Below are positions 12,671 to 23,849 of a stretch of 64,000 bases of DNA, one piece after another (the first letter of the stretch is position 1; each line of letters starts with the position of its first letter). The notes below the pieces were generated by a model, which was given only the letters and a program-made list of their open reading frames with translations, did not search any database and was not told the origin of the DNA. The position numbers were made by a program, and so were the translations under genes. The stretch is from positions 119,463,166 through 119,527,165 of the forward strand of contig CM056576.1 in NCBI GenBank assembly GCA_029721435.1. Direction: 5' to 3'. Source of the DNA: Gymnothorax reevesii. Taxonomy: Eukaryota > Chordata > Actinopteri > Anguilliformes > Muraenidae.

Positions 12671-13956
12671 CACGTGGAATCATGGAATTCCATTATCAAC
12701 TTACATTTATTTCAATCTTTTAATTTTTATGATTGTATAGCTCATTGGAATTTATTTGATTTAAATGGTCAGAAATGATACACTTCCACAAATATGCAAA
12801 CAAAATTGGAAACCTGCCTCCAGCAACATTAGGAAAAACTTTGTGCTGCAAACAGTACAAGGGTCCCTCAAAACGTTTTAGACTATCAGTACAACAGTGT
12901 CAACAGACCCTTTCAGTAAATGTCAGTAAAACAGTGCCAAAGGCAACATAACATAGTGCTAATTCATTTCAACATGATTAGGTTAATATTTGTGAAATAA
13001 TTCAAAGTAATTCAACCAGTGAAATGCAGTGTGGAGCGTTGAGTCACGAGGGCTCCTGCTTTTCAAAAAGTAGAAAAACAAACCCGAAGTGAAAACTGAT
13101 GGTGGATTTTGGCTCTCAGATTTAATATTTGACCATGTTGAAATACTCACCGCCAAAATGGCAACCCCGCTTGAAAAGGCCAAGCAATTCTCACAAGAAT
13201 TTATGGTCAGGACACACATAAAGAGATTGGAAGCCTTCCTAAAATAAACACATTAACATGGAAAAGCCACCAAGATAAACATTTAATCAGCAGAGAACAA
13301 AGTAACTTGGGCAAGTCAGGCACTCGGCCGGTTGGAACAGTTTTTTATTTTTACATTCGGTAGAATGGGCAGGGTGTAACCCACAGAGCTTGTGCTGACT
13401 TAATCCTGTTCAAATGACACAGATGACCAAGATCCCAGAGCATTTATCGGATGTAAATGGAGCGCCGGGCCGTGCTGCATCGTTATCCTTCCGCTTAAGA
13501 GCCATGCTGTGCTCTTTTCCTGACAGGCCCCTGAGCCTTGAAACAAGCCCATTCCAGCCATCCTCTGGGCTCAGGGCCACAACAAATGGGCTCTCCGGGA
13601 GATCCGTCAAAACACCTTCCCACAAACCCCTGCTCCCACTGTTTTCCACAGTACACAGTGTACTTGACAAGGCCCTCCTTCCAACAAGGCCTTCCCAAAG
13701 GACTAAAAAAGTTGCTCTTCACTCACGGTACAATGCCCTCAAATTTTTGGACCGTAGTGAATATGAGCAAAGCAAGGTATGAAAAATCATCTTTGCTGTT
13801 TATCCTCTTGGTCTTTCAGACAAAATATTCACAAAAATTGTATCTTCTCATGTAAGTAAAATTATTAAAGAAAAAAATGTTGACATTGAAGAAGTATCTT
13901 TCTCTGAAACGTGTGCCACAGTTTCGCTGTCCATAGAAAATCCTATCTAACTGAGG
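12671..13956. other. Noncoding stretch, GC-richer patch at 13400-13740
   Basis: No repeat end recognised. The 13400-13740 patch is GC-richer than its surroundings and open in several frames on both strands, but no frame shows a recognisable domain or paired splice sites. It could be a conserved noncoding element. Confidence 0.35.
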
Positions 13957-13958
13957 TA

Positions 13959-14358
13959 CAGTACAGGCCAAAAGTTTGGACACACCTTCTCATTCAATGC
14001 GTTTATCTTATTTTCATGACTATTTACATTGTAGATTCTCATTGAAAGCATCAAAACTATGAATGAACACATGTGGACTTATGTACGTATGTATCAAACA
14101 GTTGTCCAATAGGGCTGTCGGCTGTGTATCAACCTGACTTCTGCACAACACAACTGATGGTCCCAACCTCATTTATAAGGCAAGAAATTCCACAGGTATT
14201 TCAGTTACAGGCATGTCACACTTTTTTGTTAAGTACATAATTCCACGTGTTCATTCATAGTTTTGATGCCTTCAGTGAGAATCTACAATGTAAATAGTTA
14301 TGAAAATAAAGGAAACGCATTGAATGAGAAGGTGTGTCCAAACTTTTGGCCTGTACTG
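13959..14358. mobile_element. 400-bp MITE with about 115-bp inverted ends
   Basis: Both ends begin CAGTACAGGCCAAAAGTTTG. They remain nearly identical for about 115 bases (shared blocks GACACACCTTCTCATTCAAT, ACTATTTACATTGTAGATTC and CATCAAAACTATGAATGAAC) and are flanked by TA on both sides. The unique centre is about 170 bp. TA target and end sequence fit a Tc1/mariner-type non-autonomous element common in fish. Confidence 0.88.
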
Positions 14359-14419
14359 TATATTTCCGGATATTTTACATTTTCGAGTTCACCTGTTCGA
14401 TTAAGAACTCTGAGGTGGT

Positions 14420-15830
14420 CAACAGTGACCTCCAGTTTCACTGGGGTATAAATATCCCGTGACACAGGCAAAATTCCCTTTAATCATTAACCTCTATGGG
14501 AAAGACCAGAAAGAACAGTGCTGATGTGCGAGGAAAAGAGGTTGAGCAGTGCAAATCAGAAAATAGATTAAAGAAAATCTTGAAACAGTTGAAAATACCC
14601 ATTTCCACTACCAGGGCAATAATGAGGAAGTTTAAAGAGCCAAGAGATGGTTAAGAATCAGCCTGGAAGATGACAACTGTGTAGACTGACCCCATGCACC
14701 GTGAGTAGGATGGTTCGACAAGCAAAATAATCTCCAAAGACTACAGCTGGAGAATTGCAGAGGTTTGTACATCATCACAAGATGAATGGGAGGGTTGCCA
14801 GAAAAAAAGCCTCTGCTGTAATTCATCAACAAACCAAAGCCCCTAAAGTTTGCCAAATGTTACTGGGACTTTCAATAAGACTGGGTAATAAAGGTCAAAT
14901 GTGAACTTTATGGATGCAAACATCAAAGATGGATTTGGCCTGGACAGAAATATAGCCACACTGAAAAGCACCTCACATTCACTGTGAAGGATGGTAGCAG
15001 ATCTTCAATATTGTGGGGCTGTTTTTCTTCCAAAGACCCTGGGCATTTTATCAGGATACACAGCATCATGGACTCTGTCAAATGCCAGCAGATATTAAAT
15101 AAAAACCTAACAGCCTCTGCCAGCTAGCTTGAAATGGGCTGTGGTAGCACCATCCAGCACAATGATCCAATGTGCACCTCAAAATCTACACAGAAATGGC
15201 TCACCATTTCTTTTTCAGAGTAGTGCACGATAGGCCACTACGATACAGGGATGCAAATTGGGAAGGGTATATAAAAAAAATGGTCGCTTAGTCCGTTGCT
15301 AAAGGGCCTCCTACTGAAGCTCGTCAGGAAGATTGTAAGCTTTTTAATGCGTGTGCTTAGGAGGAGAGCTGAGAACTGTCTGCACTCTCCTGAGATGGCA
15401 GCAAGCGGTCGCATACGAGCAAGCCTTGTACATAGTTCACCAACTGGGCATTCCAGATTTGGGTGGAAGTGGAGATGCCTTATTTATTTAAGAAAAAAAA
15501 GAAAGAAAGAAAGAAAGAAAGAAATGGCTCACCAACAACAGAATAAAGGTTTTGTCAAGCCAGTCCCCTGACCTAAACCCTGTAAAAAAATCTTTGGGAT
15601 GAGCTGAGGCAAGTCCACAAGTGTTAGACTCAACATCTGAAGGATCTGGAGAGATTCTAAGATCCCATGTCATGTGTTCTCCAGCCTCATCATGCATTGT
15701 AAGAGACAATGCAGAGCAGTTATCAAGGCAATACAAAATATTACATGACAGGGTGCCAATAATTGTTGCATGCTATTTTTCCAGGATAATATTTGTTTCA
15801 TGATAAGAATTCAACGTTTCTTCGAATCAT
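14420..15830 (+). pseudogene. Tc1-like transposase relic, interrupted
   Basis: A Tc1-family transposase would cut and paste DNA at TA sites. The relic starts near 14497 with MGKTRKNSADV and continues KILKQLKIPISTTRAIMRKFKE, an HTH-type DNA-binding region. The second catalytic Asp region is visible as TIQHNDPMCTSKSTQKWLT (around 15143-15205). After a foreign insert at 15207-15519, the third region reads SQSPDLNP. Many stops and frameshifts lie in between, so it is dead. The GTATAAATAT leader before the ATG resembles that of the element at 63.2 kb. A probable right terminal repeat of the same element type lies far away at 17348-17372, beyond later insertions. Confidence 0.82.
15207..15519 (+). 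mobile_element. 313-bp retroposed insert of unknown family inside the Tc1 relic
   Basis: A 15-base direct repeat, AGAAATGGCTCACCA, flanks it at 15192-15206 and 15520-15534, and the transposase frame resumes right after it. The insert ends in an A-rich (GAAA)n tail at 15491-15519. Target duplication plus A-rich tail show LINE-type retroposition. I do not recognise the body: there are no clear tRNA-type boxes and no LINE domain, so it may be a 5'-truncated LINE 3' end, a SINE or a processed transcript. Confidence 0.75.
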
Positions 15831-15879
15831 ATCACTTCAGTTACAGATTAAATTATTAGTGAATATTTTGAATGAACAA

Positions 15880-16078
15880 TCATGAAGAGAAACAATGAGG
15901 ACAATTCACCCGCTTGTTTGTTTGTCTGTTTACAGGTAACTCAAAAGGTTGTGAACAGATTGGCACAAAACTTGGTAGGATAGTAGGTGATAGTCCAAGG
16001 ATGAGTTGATTCAATTTTGGAAGTGACCCGTTACATATTCTGGATTCTAGATCCGGCAAAACCAATAATACTAACATA
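15880..16078. repeat. Low-copy repeat-like segment starting with TTTG/TCTG steps
   Basis: TTTGTTTGTCTGTTTACAGG is followed by CACAAAACTTGGTAGG and GATTCAATTTTGGAAGTGAC. The layout (a tetranucleotide-like start followed by an aaatttgg/aacttgg phrase) recalls the segment at 60838-61070. Class unknown. Confidence 0.4.
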
Positions 16079-16084
16079 CGGCAT

Positions 16085-17305
16085 GGCGGTGTTGGGTTTT
16101 ATGAAATTAACCAACCACGAAAACCAGTAGAATGCAAAAAGGAGGCTTTATTTCTGAAGGGGGAAACCCCCCAACAGAGCTGGCAACAGTACAATGTCCG
16201 CAATCCAAAATCAAATTCCAATGGGCGTAATCCAAAGTCAAAACCAGGGCGCCAATCACAAAATCGTAGTCGGGCAAAAAGAGGTTGAAAAACAAGAATG
16301 CGGTACAGTACAGGGAATCGGCAAAACTCGAAGTCAAGGCGGTCCGGTCAGAAAGATAAATCACAATGAATCAAGGCGAAAACAAACATGGCACAAGAAA
16401 CAAGGAAGAACGATCTGACAAAGGAAGTGCAACAAACAGACGTAAACATATTTCCAGGTAACACATGATCAAGCAGGACAGGTGCAAGCAATGGAACACA
16501 ATCAAGGAGTGACACATGAGGAATAACTAATTACATGAATATGGCAATCGCCTAAACGCAGACAGGGATTACAAAGACAATCTGTGAACAGACAAACAGC
16601 TCCAGCCACGGAGTACTAAAGTGCAGAGTAAAAAGAAAGGAAAGCGCAAAGTATTAGTGGAGATCCACAGAAAATCGCAGCAGAGATAATTAGGGAAAGG
16701 CAAGGAGGCGGAGGCTAGAATTGGGCGACTGCTGAGAGATCGTTAGTCAATTAGTATGTGCAGCTATACAATCCCGTGCATGTTAGTAAGTTAGTAAAAA
16801 TATACAAGGTTAGTAATTAGCGAAAATAACAAACTATTAGTATGGGTTAGTAGATAGCAGAAGAGAGAGAGGAAGGAAGAACACCAGATAATGAAAGAGG
16901 GTTGAAACCCAGAAACCAATAAATCACCCGAATGAGTGGCACGCAAGACAAGGAACCGTGAGCAAAGACCTACATGAGACAAGACTGGGGAGACGAAGTG
17001 CAAAGCATGGGACTGATACATGGCATGGCAATAATAAACATGGCAAGACTAGAAAACATGGCAAGGCTCTGAAATATGGCAAGGAACTAGGAACATGGCT
17101 AGGGATCTAAGAATAAAACTGGACAAGAAGAATAATAAAACAAGGATATCTAAAATTACCAAAAACACAATACATAATCAAAAGAGTGGTCAGACATGAG
17201 CAAAAGGTCAAAGAATGTGCAAGGGTCAGTCAGATTATGGCCAAAGGCCAGGCACAGAACTTAAACAAGGACTAGGGCAGAAATACAGGATCAAAACAGG
17301 CGGAG
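16085..17305 (+). repeat. Unclassified 1.2-kb dispersed repeat, copy at 16 kb
   Basis: It is homologous to 54065-55195. Shared landmarks in order: a GCTCCAG(C/T)CC block, a GGCGGAG(G/A)(C/T)TAGAA block followed by GGGCGA, the phrase GTTAGTAAGTTAGTA, then AAATCACCCGAA with GGCACGCA, and a final CAGAACTT. It is purine-rich with many CAAAA/CAGG steps and no protein domain. It separates the Tc1 relic from its likely right end at 17.35 kb. It could be a solo LTR-like or otherwise non-autonomous element; terminal structure was not resolved. Confidence 0.6.
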
Positions 17306-17347
17306 GTATGCACTCTATTGAGTGACCTTCTAGTTCCCCTCAGTTTT

Positions 17348-17372
17348 ACTAAAAGGCACCAATAATTCTGGA
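17348..17372 (+). repeat. Tc1-type right terminal repeat remnant
   Basis: It contains GGCACCAATAATTCTGGAGG, the usual outward end of the Tc1 group whose left end at 63.2 kb reads CCATAATTATTGGCACC. It most likely belongs to the relic at 14.4-15.8 kb, pushed away by the intervening repeats. Confidence 0.65.
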
Positions 17373-18239
17373 GGGTACTGAAGATTGATTACACAAATGA
17401 TACTGAGGCACACCATAGATATCGCAATTTGAGGTATTTTTATGGGGCAACTACTACCCATGAGTGTGTAACATCACATCACAAAAGGGTTTGGATCCAC
17501 TACTCCATTACCTCTTCTTAGCCAATGTTTCAGACACCTTAATCTAATTGCTTGACCTCAGAGAGCTCCTCCTTCATTTGATTCAAGGGCCTCCTGTAGA
17601 TTGTGCTTTGAGAAGCGCACTTATAAATGCACAGTATTTTCATTCCACCCTCTCCAGCGAAAGGTTAAAAATCTGGGAGAAGGTGGTTATGAACACACAA
17701 TGCTGGAAGCAGAAAGCTGTAATTGCGAGGGGAAGAGGAAGAAAATTTTAATCACACCACTAGAATACGAAAATCAAATCTGGCAAATAGGCTTGGAATG
17801 CACTGCAACAAAAACACCATTTTGGATGGGCCTAAATTGCAGGACAGACAGTCTGGCTGATGCCAGTGTATTCTGCCCTAGGAGCTCCAACATATGGCAA
17901 CGAGATTTTTATTAAAAGCGTTCTCCTCGTCACAGACAGGAAGGGTTTTGTAGGGGAACTGAGGACCGCAACAGCACTTTTTTTCTAATTTAATTGGAAC
18001 CCTGGGCTAGCCAGAGGAACTCAAGCTGCTCCGAATGGATATTTCTGTATGCCATCCAGAAAGTCTTTCCATTCCATTGTCATTTTTGGCTTGCTTGAGC
18101 GTGGTTTAGTCCTGGGTACACCACGGGGTCAACTGTCACTTCTATATAAAATATGCTTTCTAAACACCACTCGATTGACGGACAACCCACTAGGTATGCA
18201 AATATATGCAGAAGGCAAAAATAGTCCATCACAGGCTCA
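17373..18239. other. Noncoding stretch
   Basis: No gene recognised. Overlapping plus-strand frames at 17548-17915 show no domain and no splice context. Confidence 0.4.
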
Positions 18240-18711
18240 TATGCTCAGGATTTTGGTTCGCTGACCCCTCCTTCCCTCTCCAACGTCTGGCTACCAGGCC
18301 CTCCGATCCCACTGCTTAGCTTATGGCTAAAATATTCTCCTGCTGCTATAGTTGGTCTCTTATTATATTGTTCTGTACATTAATACACCTTCAGCTGTAT
18401 GCATGCATTTAGCTTATCTTTTCATGTCCCTATTTTCTGTTCCCCCCTCCCCCTCTCAGACCACCCTCAGGCAGAAGCCCCCCCCCCCCCCCCCCCCCAA
18501 CACACACACACACACACACACACACAGAGCCAGGACCTGCCCTAGCTTTCTACCTAGGAGTGAGATTTTTCTTTGCTACTGTCGCCTCTGGCTTGGTCTT
18601 TAGGAATCTCTTGTTATTGGTCTGACACATATAAAGCACTTTGTGATGAAGTCGTACGTTAAAACTGCAACAAAAATAAAATTGAACTGCATTAAATTGA
18701 ATTGAAATCAA
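18240..18711 (+). mobile_element. Non-LTR retrotransposon 3' region with AATTG-type tail
   Basis: Contains CGCCTCTGGCTTGGTCTTTA, then CATATAAAGCACTTTGTGATG and a tail of AATAAAATTGAA..AATTGAATTG. This matches the 3' end style of a common fish LINE. A C tract (about 18480-18498) and a CA run to 18526 sit inside. Exact family and left border are uncertain. Confidence 0.55.
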
Positions 18712-19812
18712 CTGTTAAGTCCATAAATATTTAGACATGGACAACATTTTTGTTAATTTAGCTGTCTGCTGTAGAATTCTGAAGTTGCAATTAAATAATA
18801 AACAATAGTGCAAGGTGCTGGCATTCCGCTTTAATTGGAGGAATTGCGCATCAAAATCGTACGGATGCTATAGCATTGCAGCATGTTTTAAGAGGTCCCC
18901 CCTTTCTACGGGACCAAATGTGTTTAGTCTAAAAGCTGCTCAGCTGTTCTATGGCCAGATGCATTTTATTCTGTAATGACTTCACTTAAAAGTGAATCCA
19001 TAAAAGGTCTGCAGTTGATTTTAAGGGTTGCATTTAAGTCCAAAGGCCTGTCTCTGCCAGTGAAACAAGCCACTAATGGGCTGAAAAAAGGCATAAAAAT
19101 CATATGAGGCATTTTATCTCAAGGCACTTCATCTAAACCATTGCTAAGTCTCAAATGCAGGAATTTGCCAAAAATAATAATAATAAATGAATAACATTTA
19201 ATTAATAAATAAATCCCCAAAGCCTGTATAGTTCTGGAACACCATCTAAATGGACAGATGAGATAAAGACTAAATTGTACAAGAAAGACGGGAGGAGAAA
19301 AACACAAAGAGTGGAGGAAACACACAACATCTTATGTGAGGAGAGGTCATGTGTGGGCATGTATGGCTGCCAATGATGACCAATGACGAAAGCAGGAGGA
19401 TGTATAGCAGGAGGATGTATTCTGAACTGAACAGGGCAATACTGTAAACTTGGATGCAGTTCAACGCTTCAGAAGTCATCAACCAATGCTTCACAGAGCA
19501 GATCAACAATGACTTGGAAGCTTAAGTAGCCCAAGGTTTTATTGTGGCTAAAAAGTGGAAGGTCCTACCGTGGACAAGTCAGTCACATGACCTGAATCAC
19601 ATTGAGCATGAGCATTTCACTTGCAGAGGGTAAATGCAGCAGCAACAAAGCAGAAGCTTAAGACAGCTGCAGTGAGGGGGAGGCAGAGCATCTCCAGGGG
19701 AGACACCCAGTGTCTGGGGAAGTTTTTCCTTCAAGAAGTTTTTCTTCTACATTTTCAAGTACTGAAAATGGCAACGATTATGTGAGTCTGTCCAATTACT
19801 TTTGAGCTAAAA
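18712..19812 (+). pseudogene. Degenerate Tc1/mariner-like element
   Basis: The left end AAGTCCATAAATATTTAGAC and the right end CTGTCCAATTACTTTTGAGC resemble inverted ends of a fish Tc1-like group. The interior has phrases typical of it, such as CTTTAATTGGAGGAATT and CATGACCTGAATCACATTGA near the third catalytic region. Many disruptions are present and no intact frame remains. Confidence 0.5.
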
Positions 19813-19894
19813 AACAAAAGTTGATGTGCATAAAATGTTTTCACGCGATATGCTTTTTATTTTTTTGACCATAAAATAATGTTTCAAAACTCAG

Positions 19895-20190
19895 TTAATA
19901 ATAATAATAATAATAATAATGATACCAATAATAATAATAATAATAATGCATTAGTCTTATATAGCGCTTTTCTGGGCACTCAAAGACGCTTCACAAGGAT
20001 ACATTATTCATTCACTCACACATTCACGCTCTGATGGTAGTAAACTACATTTTTGTAGCCACAGCTGTCCTGGGGCAGGGTGACGGAAGTGTGGCTGCCA
20101 GTATGCGCCTACGGGCCCTCTGACCACCATCAAACATTCACACACAGCCATACAGGAGTGTTCCTGTATGGCAGAACTTGACATAACCCA
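19895..20190 (-). mobile_element. LINE-like 3' end with (ATT)n tail
   Basis: AAT/ATT triplets at 19899-19947 precede TATATAGCGCTTTTCTGGGC, CACTCAAAGACGCTT and a body with CTGATGGTAGTAAACTAC, CCACAGCTGTCCTGGGGCAG and CTCTGACCACCATCAAACAT. This is a familiar fish retroelement 3' end read in reverse, so the sense is the minus strand. Family (RTE/Expander type) is inferred. Confidence 0.6.
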
Positions 20191-21363
20191 AAAATTGAAG
20201 CTGAAAGTGTGCACTTCAAGAACATCTTTGGTTGTTTCTTTTCAAATCTATCGTGGTGGCGTACAAAGGCAACACAAAGAAACTTGTGCAATTGTCCAAA
20301 TATATATGGCCTTGGTGTTGTGAGGCGGTTGGGACTGCACAGGAGTTTGTAACAGCAGCCGGTGGTGCCATGTTGTACATACTGTGTAACTATAGCTCAC
20401 CCGCTCCTTTAAAAGGGCATTTCATAATGTAATCAGGATTTCTGAGTATTTTGCACAGGGTGAACCTTCATCAAAATCGACTGGTGATATAAGGAGGACT
20501 AATCACTTCCTTCTCCCCCGAAGATAGATGTTTAAATTGTCAGATGACCCCTAGGTTCTCTATTAAACATTGGCGTTGATTAAAAATTCACAGTGTATTC
20601 ATACCTCATTCACTGCATACTGTCCGTACTGAAAAGACGACCACCAGCCATGTAAAATGGGTAGGTTTCTCATTTACAGGTCCTTTAGACTGTCAGAGCT
20701 ATAAGGTAACTTTCTATTGCTGCCATTTCAATGGCTGGCGACAGAAGGTGGCTTGTGACGTGGAGCCAGGCCTCAGACCCAGACACACACTGGGTGGGTT
20801 TCGGAATCTGTAAGGCGCGGGATGAAGGGAGTGGAGATAGGACAGGGCCAGCGAACCCCGATGGGAAGCAGGGGCGAGGAACAGGCGTCAACCAGTGGGT
20901 AGGGGAACCAGGCCAATCCTTGTCCCAGAGGATTGTGGGATGGATCAGAGCACCACTGGAGCCCATGTGGACAGCAGCTGTCTGGCAGAGGAAAAGCAGA
21001 GGCTCTTTCCCTATGGGGAAGCCACATGGAAATGCCATCGCCCATGAGATACAGATCTATTCAAGGCCACAAACCGCACAGCCATCACAGAAACGCATTA
21101 CTCTGGCTGCCAATACAGATGCAAGCTCGTTTCTTCCTCATTTAGAAATTACAGGTCTTTTTTGGCTGCATTATTATCTCCTGGCAGTCAACAAAAGTCA
21201 ATGAAAGGCTGTATTTATCTGTGTCCTTGATGAGTTCTAGGACTTTATCTAGAGCAGAGCATTGGGTCTCAAATCAAGTCTGTATGGCTAAGCAATTCTC
21301 TGGGGCTTCAGTAAGCATATGAAGTGCCTACAGCATGTGCTAGTCTGTGTGTGCGTGCGTCTA

Positions 21364-21403
<40 letters not shown>

Positions 21404-22505
21404 TAAGAGCATTCGTGTGTGTGCATGCCCGCGTGTGTGCATTTACAGATATGTCTGAACTACTATACAGAATCATTGCAAGTGCCTTCGCTCTAAATCT
21501 TCTTTAGTCATGCTGTTTAAATATTTATTTTCAGTCCCATTACAGACCATCAATTTAATCTCATTTAAAAATCTGGACATGTTCACTGGGGGAAAATTCT
21601 CATCATTAAGTTATTACAGTTCTCAGCTGCCCCAAATCCCATACTGATTTTGAAAAATGTCCTCATAGGAAAGGGCAGCATTCCTGAAAGGAATTAATGC
21701 ATATTGATTTTTTGGGGGGGGCTCTGTGTTTTATTGGTGAATGGAAGTCTTTATTGCATGTAAGTGAGGTAGTCTCTGAACTTCTGCTGTCAATTCCTGC
21801 ACAGTGGGGAAAAAAGACTTAAAATTGGGAAAGCTGAGATGCTAAAGGGGTATGAGGCAGCAATTTGCCAATAAAGTTTGCGTGGCCTGACAGTACTGCC
21901 CTTTAACTGATCTTAAAAAGGGGTTGCTGGCATTGACAGGTTTTACTTCATGTTCAGAAAGGCCTCCTGCTCTGGGTATTTTTCTTGCACAGAAAAGCCA
22001 GCTTTGACGAATCCTAGTCAGTCAAGTCTATTCGCATGTTGTTGTTGTTGCCACATGCTGCTACCAGTCACAGCAACTATCCCAACTGCAAATTAAATAC
22101 CCTGCAAAAGTTCATTTAGTCATTGCCATTCCCTCATGTCACTGGTCAGGCACAGTTTTACCCAAGTTCTGCTATCTTATCAATCGTTCCTGCTGCTAAG
22201 GCCGAGAACTTGTGAGGCTGATTTCCACATTGTTCCTACACTGCCATCTGCTGGCAGCAAAGGGGATGCCACTTGAGACGAGAAGTTTTCACAGCTGTAC
22301 TGCACTCGCGGTCCACTTCTTCTTGACCCTTATATCCAATAAGTCTCAAATTTGCTTGATTTTAGTTCAAATTTCAGAAAATGTATCAATTTTTGACTTT
22401 TTTTCAATCTCTGAATTTTGAGGCACTAACCTGAGAGGGAAATTATTACTTTTTTAAATCCAGACTGACCGTTCACTGCCACCTTCTGCCATTTGAGGTT
22501 ACTAC
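20191..22505. other. Noncoding stretch with TG microsatellite
   Basis: No gene recognised. The frame at 20731-21204 is fairly long (157 codons), but the complementary strand is open too and no domain is visible. A (TG)n run lies at about 21366-21402. Confidence 0.45.
21366..21402. repeat. (TG)n microsatellite
   Basis: Uninterrupted TG dinucleotides, flanked by more TG-rich sequence up to about 21440. It produces Cys/Val and Thr/His frames on the two strands that are not genes. Confidence 0.9.
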
Positions 22506-23074
22506 CAGTGGCGTGCAGGGGGGTGGGGGGGGGGGGGGGGGGGTGGGGGGGGGGGGGGGGGGGGGGGGTGGGGCGACAGCCCCACCTGCTGCCCTCTAGG
22601 TTGAAAATCGCACATTGAAGTTCCCTTTTTTTCATTGAAATCGCTGCACTAAAATGCCCTCATAGTTGAAATTGACGCGCTAAATTGCCCTCTTGATTGA
22701 AAATGCTGCTCTAAAGTGTCCTCTTGGTTGAAAACGCTGCTCCTCTAGTGCCCTCTTGGTTGAAAACACCGCGCTAAAGTGCCCTCTTGGTTGAAATTGC
22801 GTTCCCCCCCGGTCAATAGAAGAAACGCGATTCCCCCCCGGTCAACAAAATAAATTGTGTACCACCTCATCAAACTGTTGTGCCCCCCCTTTTGTACCCC
22901 CAGAATAAACAGTCTGGTGACGGCACTGCTTTCAAAAGGCACCAAGATTGATGGATTTCAATGTGCAATATTCAAAAATTTTCTCTCGAGGATGCATGCC
23001 GCTGGACCCCACCAGGGAGAGTGCCCTTTTTCCATTTTTGCCCCTGCTCTTCAAAAATCCTGTGCACGCCACTG
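22506..23074. mobile_element. Non-autonomous hAT-like element (569 bp)
   Basis: It begins CAGTGGCGTGCA and ends TGCACGCCACTG. The 8-bp flanks GTTACTAC (22498-22505) and GTTAATAC (23075-23082) differ at one base, which fits the 8-bp target duplication of hAT transposons. Inside are a G tract broken by single T residues (about 22519-22573) and several diverged tandem units of roughly 35-40 bp built on GCCCTCTTGGTTGAAA (22637-22800). No transposase is present. Confidence 0.82.
22637..22800 (+). repeat. Diverged tandem repeats inside the hAT-like element
   Basis: Four to five units share CTAAAGTG, then CCCTCTTGGTTGAAA and then a short variable stretch. Spacing is about 35-40 bases. Confidence 0.75.
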
Positions 23075-23748
23075 GTTAATACATCACTGTAGCTGAGGTT
23101 GAATCATCCAAATTTAACAAAATACACAAGTCTAAAACCAGAAGTGTGAAGTCCAGGTTCAGAATGCAAAAATCCTCCCCGAACTTTATTCCAACCACCT
23201 GGATTTACTTTGGACAGGGGATAGAGCCAATATGACCGATCAGTTCATTCTGTGGGAGGGAGAAAAACTTGGCTGGATTTTTACTTTCTGACCCCTGCAT
23301 TTTACACCTCTGACTAAAACAAAAGTAAAGTACGTCCAAACTTGAGACGAGTTCTTCACCAACCAAAACCCAAGACCCGCACCAATCGGTGCGATCTGAT
23401 ATAGCACAAAACTGTCGTAAATCGGGAGATGAGATGAAGGAAGGGGTTTTTTTTCCGCACTTCCGGTAATTAGACCGGCTTCACTAAGTCAATGCATGCA
23501 TGACGAAATACGATGTGCATTGTGCAGCTTCGCAGTCGAATACCATCGAGGATAAACAGATATGAATATGAAAATACCGCAGAATTCAAATTAACGCTAC
23601 ATTCCAGTCGAAGCCGGAGTTCATGTCCTGGAACTAAAGACTGCAAATTGCCATTATATTAGCTAGCATTCGACCGAGCGCGGATATGAGCAGAAGTTCA
23701 CTCGTTGACATTTTGACTGTTGAGCCGTAGTCATCGGCAAGCGTATCT

Positions 23749-23849
23749 GCCTTGTGATGTGCTGTTTTTTTTTTTTGTTTTTAAATAAAAAAATAATAAA
23801 AAATAATAATCAAAAACACATGATAGACAGATGCCTTGTGATGTGCTGT
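23749..23849 (-). mobile_element. Short retroposed insert with 17-bp target duplication
   Basis: GCCTTGTGATGTGCTGT occurs at 23749-23765 and again at 23833-23849. The 67 bases between begin with a poly-T run and are AT-rich. On the minus strand this is a short insert ending in poly-A, as expected of a heavily truncated LINE-mediated insertion. Confidence 0.65.

Noticed and set aside
20731..21204. 157-codon plus-strand open frame
   Set aside because: The complementary strand is also open, no domain or splice signals are visible, and the composition reflects local GC.
21288..21507. Frames rich in Thr/His or Cys/Val on opposite strands
   Set aside because: Direct translation of a (TG)n microsatellite.
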